From contig CACZQI010000010.1 of NCBI GenBank assembly GCA_902783345.1, positions 1 through 10,147 on the forward strand: a stretch of DNA of 10,147 nt. Direction: 5' to 3'. Numbering within the stretch: position 1 is the stretch's first letter; each line of letters begins with the position of its first letter. The notes under the pieces were generated by a model that saw nothing but the letters and a program-made list of their open reading frames with translations, was not told where the DNA came from and ran no database searches. Made by a program: the position numbers and the translations under genes. Of the stretch, positions 5,843 through 10,147 are shown one piece after another. This DNA is from an uncultured Erysipelotrichaceae bacterium (GTDB lineage Bacteria; Bacillota_I; Bacilli_A; RF39; UBA660).

Positions 5843-5876
5843 GACAATAATAGACAAAGTTCTTTATTAGATTGTC
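5843..5876. repeat. Bulged inverted repeat upstream of spoIIB
   Basis: GACAAT (5843-5848) is complementary to ATTGTC (5871-5876), extended inward by AATA with TATT across a two-base bulge. It ends 22 bases before the spoIIB start and could be an operator or an mRNA hairpin. No convincing promoter was found for spoIIB here. Confidence 0.35.
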
Positions 5877-5898
5877 GTATGATAATTTTGGTGATGAT

Positions 5899-6333
5899 AT
5901 GAAAAAATTTCTTCCTTATATCTTTTCTTTAATAGTTGGTTCAGTCTTTGGCTTTTTACTTTTCAATAGTAAAGATATTGATATACCAGTTTTTAAAGAA
6001 AATATTAAAGCAACTGGGTTTCAGCTTGGAGTATTTAATTCTTTAGATTTAGCTAAAGAATATACTAATAAATATCCTAGTTCGATTATAATTAGTGAAG
6101 ATGATGTTTATAGAGTATATATAAGCATTTTAACTAATAATAGATGTATAAGTAAAATGGAAGATTATTTAGATAAACAAAAAATAGCCTATTATAAAAA
6201 AGATATTATGATAAGTGATAGAGGGCTTATTAAAGCACTAACAAATTATGAAAATACTATGTTAGAAGGTAATACTGATACATTTATTAGTATAAATAAA
6301 TTAATTATGGATAGTTATGGGGGAAATGTATGA
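5899..6333 (+). CDS. spoIIB: SPOR-domain membrane protein, SpoIIB-like
   Basis: A 144-residue protein with one N-terminal transmembrane helix (about 4-23) and an extracytoplasmic domain. Residues about 41-103 fit a SPOR domain, which binds denuded peptidoglycan: FQLGVFNS, then a helix with AKEYTNKYP, then IISEDDVYRVYISI. In Bacillus subtilis SpoIIB is a SPOR-domain protein active at the sporulation septum and engulfment, and its gene lies just upstream of maf and radC. Here the gene overlaps radC by 4 bases (ATGA), so position strongly backs the name. ATG 5899 is preferred with GGTG at 5890-5893; an in-frame TTG at 5872 lacks a ribosome site. It is much shorter than the Bacillus protein, and orthology is inferred from domain plus synteny. 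Confidence 0.7.
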   Translation: MKKFLPYIFSLIVGSVFGFLLFNSKDIDIPVFKENIKATGFQLGVFNSLDLAKEYTNKYPSSIIISEDDVYRVYISILTNNRCISKMEDYLDKQKIAYYKKDIMISDRGLIKALTNYENTMLEGNTDTFISINKLIMDSYGGNV

Positions 6334-7013
6334 GATTAAAAGAACTACCAAAAGCCGAAATGCCAAGGGAAAGACTTATTAAATATGGTGCTTCTAATTT
6401 AAGTAATGAAGACTTAATATCAATTTTAATTAGAACGGGAAACAAAGATGAAAACGTTAAAGAATTAAGTAGTAAAATACTTAGCAAAATTAAAAGTATA
6501 AGTTCTTTAAATGATTTAGGATTAAGAGAACTTACTTCTATTAAAGGAGTAGGGAGAGCTAAGGCCTTAACTATTCTTGCTGCTATTGAACTTGGCAAAA
6601 GAGTAAGTAATGTAAGTATTGAAGATAAAGTAGTTTTAACTAATACCGATAAAGTACATGAATATTTTTCATCTTTAATTGCGAATGAAAAACAAGAAAA
6701 TTTATTAGTCATTTTATTAGATAATAAAAATAGATTAATTAGTTATAAAATTATGTTTAAAGGAACAAATAATGAGTCTATCGTAGATATTAAAGAAATA
6801 TTTAACTATGCTATTAAAGAAAGGGCTGATAGACTTATCATTATGCATAATCATCCATCAGGTATGGTTGAACCAAGCAAGTCCGATATTGAACTTACCA
6901 ATAAAATAAATCTAAGTGGTAGGATTATTGGCATTCCTTTAGTCGATCATTTAATTACTAATGGTATTAAATATTATAGTTTTTATAAGGAACTAAATAA
7001 AAATGAAGCCTAA
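6330..7013 (+). CDS. radC: RadC family JAMM/MPN-domain protein
   Basis: A 227-residue protein; Bacillus RadC is about 231. The N-terminal part has a helix-hairpin-helix DNA-binding motif (TSIKGVGRAKALTI, about residues 70-83). The C-terminal JAMM metalloprotease-like domain carries HNHPSG (His173, His175) followed by Asp186 in KSDIELT, the expected zinc ligands, plus an upstream NLLVILLD strand. Despite its name the family's function is unsettled, and a direct role in DNA repair is not established. The start overlaps the spoIIB stop (ATGA) and the end overlaps mreC by 11 bases, so these genes form one transcription and translation unit. In Bacillus mreB follows radC; here it does not. Confidence 0.95.
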   Translation: MRLKELPKAEMPRERLIKYGASNLSNEDLISILIRTGNKDENVKELSSKILSKIKSISSLNDLGLRELTSIKGVGRAKALTILAAIELGKRVSNVSIEDKVVLTNTDKVHEYFSSLIANEKQENLLVILLDNKNRLISYKIMFKGTNNESIVDIKEIFNYAIKERADRLIIMHNHPSGMVEPSKSDIELTNKINLSGRIIGIPLVDHLITNGIKYYSFYKELNKNEA

Positions 7014-7626
7014 TTATCTACTATATTTAACATTATTTCTTTTAATTATTTTTCGCACCTGTTTTATAAATATGGTTAATAATTTAGGGGTAATGTTTTT
7101 TAATGATAAAGATGAATTACAAGTAAAAGTCTTAAATGATAAAATTAAATCTTTAGAAACTGAGTACGCTGCTTTAGTAGATTTTAAAAATAATATTAAT
7201 ATAAAATCTAATTATACATTAACTAATCTTTATATGAATAACTATAGCTTTGATAAACTATTAATAAATGGTGATAACTATCAAAAAGGTGATGAAGTAA
7301 TAAGTGTGGAAGGCCTTATTGGGATTATTTATAAAACATACCTTAATTATAGTGAAGTATCTTACATTTATGATACAAAATTACCAGTTAAAATAAATAA
7401 TAATGAAGGTAAAATAATCGGTAAAGATGATGATAATAATTTAATAGTTAAAGAACTAACTAATTATAATGATATATCTTTAAATGATAAAGTCTTAAGC
7501 ACTAATAATACTTATATTGGTAAAGTAATTAAAATAGATAAATCGGCCTTAGATACAATCGTAAAAGTTAAAACAGTTGATATGAAAAATATTCATTATG
7601 TAGTAGTAATAAGTAGGCAAATATGA
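7003..7626 (+). CDS. mreC: Rod shape-determining protein MreC (short)
   Basis: A 207-residue bitopic protein; Bacillus MreC is about 290. A transmembrane helix near residues 5-25 is followed by a short coiled coil (about 35-62, including LNDKIKSLETEYAAL) and a beta-rich extracytoplasmic region with MreC-like features: a LLINGD segment, KGDEVIS, then GLIGIIYKTY and, later, LNDKVLSTN...YIGKVIKI. MreC scaffolds the elongasome between MreB, MreD, RodA and PBP2. Position after radC and before mreD supports the call, because the sequence itself is divergent. The coiled coil and C-terminal portions are shortened relative to Bacillus. AAGGA (6987-6991) is a rather distant ribosome site, so coupling to radC translation is likely. 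Confidence 0.82.
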   Translation: MKPNYLLYLTLFLLIIFRTCFINMVNNLGVMFFNDKDELQVKVLNDKIKSLETEYAALVDFKNNINIKSNYTLTNLYMNNYSFDKLLINGDNYQKGDEVISVEGLIGIIYKTYLNYSEVSYIYDTKLPVKINNNEGKIIGKDDDNNLIVKELTNYNDISLNDKVLSTNNTYIGKVIKIDKSALDTIVKVKTVDMKNIHYVVVISRQI

Positions 7627-8018
7627 TTTTAGATTTTCTTTCTTTAAATTTAACCAATATTTTATTATGCTCAGTTTTAGTTAATATTTTTTATTTAACT
7701 GATAAAAAGGTTTACTTTATTTTAGGTATTGATATCTTACTTAATGGAATACCATTTACAACTATTTTAATTATTCTTTTATATTATTTAAATAACTTTA
7801 TTTTTAAATTTATAAGTAAAAGTTTTTTAACTAAATATCTTTTAATTATTATTTATTATTTATTATTTAATATTATCCTTTATAGTATTTTTCATACCTT
7901 TGATTTTTATATTATCAAATATGCTTTTAATAATTTAATTTATAACTTAATCTTTTACTTTATTAGTATAAAATATTTAGATGATAAATATAATTTAGAA
8001 GGTGAAACTTATGGATAA
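7623..8018 (+). CDS. mreD: Probable MreD, integral membrane protein
   Basis: A 131-residue, extremely hydrophobic protein rich in Leu, Ile, Phe and Tyr, with about four to five membrane helices. MreD is the polytopic member of the elongasome and is normally about 160-170 residues, so this is a short version. The segment GIDILLNGIPFTTILIILLYY is MreD-like. The call depends mostly on position: the start overlaps the mreC stop by 4 bases (ATGA) and the end overlaps the spoIVFA-like gene by 8 bases. No separate ribosome site is obvious, in keeping with coupled translation. Its extreme AT content forces this amino acid composition, so similarity searches may be weak. Confidence 0.72.
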   Translation: MILDFLSLNLTNILLCSVLVNIFYLTDKKVYFILGIDILLNGIPFTTILIILLYYLNNFIFKFISKSFLTKYLLIIIYYLLFNIILYSIFHTFDFYIIKYAFNNLIYNLIFYFISIKYLDDKYNLEGETYG

Positions 8019-8559
8019 GAAAAAATATATTAAATCATTATTTACTAGAGTTTTAATTAGTATTATTTTATTTTTAAGTATCTCTATCTTTGTTAATTCA
8101 AGTGATAAGAATTTATTACTTTTTAAAAATAACATTTATGATAAAACTTTTAAGTTTACTAAAGTGTCTAATTGGTATAATAAATATTTTGGTGATATTG
8201 TTAAAAAGCCTAGTATTGAAAAAGTAGTTGCAGTAAATAAGGAACTAACATATACCAATTATGAGAAATTCAAAGATGGCGTAGAACTATATGGAGTAGA
8301 TGCAGTATATCCTTTTAAAAGTGGGATAGTAGTTTATATTGGGGAAAAAGAAGGATATGGAAGCACAGTTATTATTCAAGGAATGGATGGTATAGATTAT
8401 TGGTATGCTAATATAGATAATTTAAGTGTTAAATTATATGATTATGTTGAATCAGATAATATTATTGGAGAATCTAAAGATAATAAGTTATATTTAGTCT
8501 TTATGAAAGATGGTAATACTTTAAATTATGAAGATTTTTTAGAGAAAAAGGAAAATTAA
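8011..8559 (+). CDS. spoIVFA: SpoIVFA-like membrane protein with degenerate LytM/M23 domain
   Basis: A 182-residue protein: basic N-terminus, one transmembrane helix (about 13-30), a linker, then an M23/LytM-like domain (about 90-170) with AVYPFKSGIVVYIGEKEGYGSTVIIQ and YWYANIDNLSVKLYDYVESDNIIGES. The metal-binding residues of active M23 enzymes are missing: the usual HLHF strand reads LYLVF and no HxxxD is seen, so this is a non-catalytic fold. B. subtilis SpoIVFA is such a protein: it anchors and regulates SpoIVFB in the outer forespore membrane. Placement directly before the SpoIVFB-like gene supports this role. ATG 8011 has AAGGTG (7999-8004); a GTG at 8002 is part of that ribosome site. 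Confidence 0.8.
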   Translation: MDKKKYIKSLFTRVLISIILFLSISIFVNSSDKNLLLFKNNIYDKTFKFTKVSNWYNKYFGDIVKKPSIEKVVAVNKELTYTNYEKFKDGVELYGVDAVYPFKSGIVVYIGEKEGYGSTVIIQGMDGIDYWYANIDNLSVKLYDYVESDNIIGESKDNKLYLVFMKDGNTLNYEDFLEKKEN

Positions 8560-8580
8560 AGGTCTTTTTTCTTTTTATTT
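8543..8580 (+). terminator. Weak AU-rich hairpin between spoIVFA and spoIVFB
   Basis: 8543-8552 can pair with 8563-8572 (10 positions, mostly A-T with one G-T) around a 10-base loop, followed by TTTTATTT. At best a leaky terminator or attenuator; it could make the two subunits unequal in amount. Confidence 0.3.
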
Positions 8581-8602
8581 AAATATATTTATAAAGAGTA
8601 TT

Positions 8603-9346
8603 ATGAAAATAAGCATTAATCCGATAACCTATTTTTTACTTTTAGTTATTTTATTATGTGGTTATTTTAACTATTTTTTAATTATAAGTATTATTTTATT
8701 TATTCATGATTTAGGTCATTTAATCATTTTAAAATTATTAAATATAAAAGTTGATAGTATTGAGATATTACCATTTGGAAGTCTTATTAATACAAATATA
8801 AGTTATAACATAAAAAGTATATATTTATTTTTAATATCTACTAGCGGTATTTTAATGCAAATGGTGCTTTATCTTATTTTCTATCTTTTATTTTCTTATA
8901 GTTTAATAAGTGATTTATCATATAATATTTTTATAATTTATAATAAACTTATTATTATCTTTAATTTACTACCTATAATTCCTTTAGATGGCTCTAAAAT
9001 CTTATTTAGTTTACTTGAAAATATCATTAGTTATAAAAAGTGTTTAATTATTATGAATATTATTAGTATTATATCAATTATCATCTTTATCTTTATTAAT
9101 ACAATGAACCTTAATTTATTATTAATTAGTTTCTTTTGTTTATTTAAAACTTACCTTGAAATTGCTAATCATGCCTTTATTTTTAATAAATTTTTACTAG
9201 AAAGATATATCTATCATTATAAATATAAAAAAGTTAAAAATGTTGGCTCTATTAAAAATATTTACAAAAATAGATTAAATTTTATAAATAATGAGAGAGA
9301 AGATAAAATTCTTGCGAAAATATTTGACATTGGAAGGTATTTTTGA
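8603..9346 (+). CDS. spoIVFB: SpoIVFB-like intramembrane metalloprotease (M50, site-2 protease family)
   Basis: A 247-residue polytopic membrane protein of the S2P/M50B type. In Bacillus subtilis SpoIVFB sits in the outer forespore membrane and cleaves pro-sigma-K. Seen here: the zinc motif in the second hydrophobic segment reads HDLGH (His35, Asp36, His39) instead of HExxH, and the third zinc ligand lies in NLLPIIPLDGSK (Asp129), as in the family. Several further membrane helices follow (to about residue 185), then a basic C-terminal domain of roughly 60 residues, probably the CBS-like part in reduced form. The Glu-to-Asp change affects the catalytic base. The ribosome site is weak (AAAGAG, 8593-8598), hinting at low or coupled expression. 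The next promoter overlaps its 3' end. Confidence 0.88.
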   Translation: MKISINPITYFLLLVILLCGYFNYFLIISIILFIHDLGHLIILKLLNIKVDSIEILPFGSLINTNISYNIKSIYLFLISTSGILMQMVLYLIFYLLFSYSLISDLSYNIFIIYNKLIIIFNLLPIIPLDGSKILFSLLENIISYKKCLIIMNIISIISIIIFIFINTMNLNLLLISFFCLFKTYLEIANHAFIFNKFLLERYIYHYKYKKVKNVGSIKNIYKNRLNFINNEREDKILAKIFDIGRYF

Positions 9347-9352
9347 TATTAT
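9324..9352 (+). promoter_or_regulatory. Sigma-A promoter of the rplU-prp-rpmA operon
   Basis: TTGACA (9324-9329), 17-base spacer, TATTAT (9347-9352). The -35 box lies inside the last codons of spoIVFB. Transcription should start near 9359, giving a leader of about 92 bases. Confidence 0.88.
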
Positions 9353-9358
9353 CTAGTT

Positions 9359-9450
9359 GTTTGTAATTAATTTATAAACCGCACTAAAAAGGTAAAAAGT
9401 TGGGTATCCACACCTTCAAGGCGAGTCCTAAAAAAGATGGGAGGAAATTA
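9359..9450 (+). promoter_or_regulatory. Probable L21 leader (ribosomal protein autoregulatory 5' UTR)
   Basis: A leader of about 92 bases precedes rplU. It contains AACCGCAC, a GGGTATCCACACC block, CCTTCAAGGCGAGTCC, and then GGGAGG. AAGGT (9390-9394) can pair with ACCTT (9412-9416) enclosing TGG-GTAT-CCA, and CCTT with AAGG makes a competing small stem. Position, size and these blocks resemble the L21 leader RNA found upstream of rplU in Bacilli. Recognised from memory, not searched. Confidence 0.6.
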
Positions 9451-9750
9451 ATGAAAGCTATATTTGTAACTGGTGGAAAACAATACTATGTTGCTGAAGG
9501 CGATACTATCTATGTAGAAAAGTTAGACGCTAAAGAAGGCGAAACTGTTGATTTTGATACAGTACTTGCTGTTGGTGAAAAAACTGGTACTCCATATGTA
9601 AGTGGCGCTAAAGTAACTTGTGAAGTCGCAAAACATGGTAAACAAAAGAAGATTATTGTTTTCAAATACAGACCTAAAAAGAAATATCGTAAAACTCAAG
9701 GTCATAGACAACCTTATACTAAACTTGTAGTTAAGAAAATAGTTGGTTAA
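9451..9750 (+). CDS. rplU: 50S ribosomal protein L21
   Basis: A 99-residue ribosomal protein that binds 23S rRNA near L20; Bacillus L21 is 102. Characteristic blocks: [18 protein letters not shown] at the start, then [13 protein letters not shown], the rRNA-contacting basic region [21 protein letters not shown], and the C-terminal [11 protein letters not shown] 9451 is chosen over an in-frame TTG at 9400 because GGGAGG (9439-9444) is six bases upstream and the N-terminus matches the family; the upstream region belongs to the leader RNA. It is the first gene of the rplU-prp-rpmA operon, with codon use richer in optimal codons than the neighbouring membrane-protein genes. Confidence 0.98.
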   Translation: MKAIFVTGGKQYYVAEGDTIYVEKLDAKEGETVDFDTVLAVGEKTGTPYVSGAKVTCEVAKHGKQKKIIVFKYRPKKKYRKTQGHRQPYTKLVVKKIVG

Positions 9751-9751
9751 T

Positions 9752-10048
9752 ATGATTAAAGTTAAACTAGGTGAAAATAAAATAGTTATTAAAGGACATG
9801 CAAACTTTGATAATTATGGTAAAGATATTGTTTGTGCGGCAGTATCATCAATTGTAACTGCTAGTGTAAATGATATGCATATAGTTAATCCTAAGGGTTT
9901 AAAATATACTGATGATGGAGAGGCTATTACAATTGAAATAATTCAAAATGATGAATTATTAAATAAGTTATTAAATAATCTTAAAGAATTATTAATTAAT
10001 TTGGAAGAAGATTATCCGAAAAATATAAAAGTTGAAAGGGAAGGATAA
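9752..10048 (+). CDS. prp: Ribosomal-processing cysteine protease Prp
   Basis: A 98-residue protease (YsxB family) that removes the N-terminal extension of ribosomal protein L27 in Firmicutes. The signature GHANFDNYGKDIVCAAVSS is intact, with His16 and Cys28 separated by 11 residues as in the Staphylococcus aureus enzyme (His22 and Cys34). ATG 9752 starts one base after the rplU stop and has no clear Shine-Dalgarno of its own, so translation is probably coupled to rplU; a TTG at 9743 inside rplU is in frame but less likely. Its place between rplU and rpmA is the conserved arrangement, and rpmA in this window carries the matching cleavable extension. Confidence 0.95.
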   Translation: MIKVKLGENKIVIKGHANFDNYGKDIVCAAVSSIVTASVNDMHIVNPKGLKYTDDGEAITIEIIQNDELLNKLLNNLKELLINLEEDYPKNIKVEREG

Positions 10049-10049
10049 A

Positions 10050-10147
10050 ATGTTATTTATAAAATTAAACATTCAACGTTTTGCTCATGTTAAAGCACAG
10101 GGTTCTACACAAAATGGTAGAGATTCTGAAGGACGTAGATTAGGTGC
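10050..10147 (+). CDS. rpmA: 50S ribosomal protein L27, 5' part (runs off window)
   Basis: Thirty-two complete codons are visible. The N-terminus MLFIKLNIQRFAHVKAQGST is followed by QNGRDSEGRRLG, the highly conserved L27 segment near the peptidyl transferase centre. Firmicute L27 is made with a short extension ending at a LNLQFF-A site that Prp cleaves; here the equivalent is LNIQRF followed by Ala, so the mature protein would begin at Ala12. The extension is two to three residues longer than in Staphylococcus, and the P2 position is Arg instead of Phe. AAGGA lies at 10041-10045, one base after prp ends the ATG begins. Confidence 0.95.
   Translation, partial: MLFIKLNIQRFAHVKAQGSTQNGRDSEGRRLG

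Noticed and set aside
5721..5870. GC-rich hairpin region considered as a riboswitch or CRISPR-like repeat.
   Set aside because: Only two copies of a 10-base unit with no spacers, and the sequence is better explained as an antisense RNA gene with its own promoter and terminator.
5872..5898. TTG start adding nine residues to the SpoIIB-like protein.
   Set aside because: No ribosome site precedes it, while ATG 5899 has GGTG at good spacing and places the basic residues right before the membrane helix.
9400..9450. TTG start extending L21 by 17 residues.
   Set aside because: The stretch is leader RNA; ATG 9451 has a strong GGGAGG and matches the conserved L21 N-terminus.

Overview
The window is very AT-rich and every protein gene lies on the plus strand. 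Most genes have purine-rich Shine-Dalgarno sites and many overlap the next gene by 4 to 44 bases. TGA is used as a stop (spoIIB, mreC, spoIVFB) and Trp is TGG, so the code is standard and not mycoplasma-type. The genes point to a low-GC Firmicute of class Bacilli with a compact genome and a sporulation programme: SpoVIF, a SPOR-domain SpoIIB-like protein, SpoIVFA and SpoIVFB are all recognisable. An uncultured, gut-type Bacilli lineage is my inference; the species cannot be named from this sequence.

Layout. (1) Bases 1-715: the 3' end of a divergent seryl-tRNA synthetase and its terminator. (2) 759-1050: a small SpoVIF-like sporulation gene with its own terminator. (3) 1069-5532: the start of the division and cell-wall (dcw) cluster, with a mraZ promoter carrying 10-bp-phased MraZ boxes, then mraZ, rsmH, ftsL, a PASTA-containing class B PBP and an unrecognised single-pass membrane protein. 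The cluster then stops at a terminator, with no mur genes following. (4) 5531-5834: a compact locus resembling a type I toxin-antitoxin module. It has a consensus promoter, a structured leader, a 25-residue hydrophobic peptide gene, and a convergent minus-strand promoter driving a roughly 80-nt antisense RNA that ends in a perfect UUCG-capped terminator just past the peptide stop codon. (5) 5899-9346: spoIIB-like, radC, mreC, mreD, spoIVFA-like and spoIVFB-like. (6) 9324-10147: a separate ribosomal promoter and leader, then rplU, prp and the beginning of rpmA.

Regions 5 and 6 reproduce the order of the Bacillus subtilis spoIIB-maf-radC-mreBCD-minCD-spoIVFA-spoIVFB-rplU-ysxB-rpmA segment, but maf, mreB, minC and minD are absent. 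That conserved order is the main support for naming the short, divergent proteins (SpoIIB, MreC, MreD, SpoIVFA).

How the genes work together. MraZ is expected to repress its own dcw operon, RsmH methylates 16S rRNA, and FtsL and the PBP act in septal wall synthesis. MreC and MreD serve lateral wall synthesis. SpoIIB acts at engulfment. SpoIVFA and SpoIVFB form the intramembrane protease complex that activates sigma-K in the mother cell. Prp is the cysteine protease that trims the N-terminal extension of L27, and that extension is visible at the end of the window.

The most notable items are the toxin/antisense locus, the Glu-to-Asp change in the SpoIVFB zinc motif (HDLGH instead of HExxH), the phased MraZ boxes running from the -10 element into the ribosome binding site, and the unrecognised membrane protein after the PBP.
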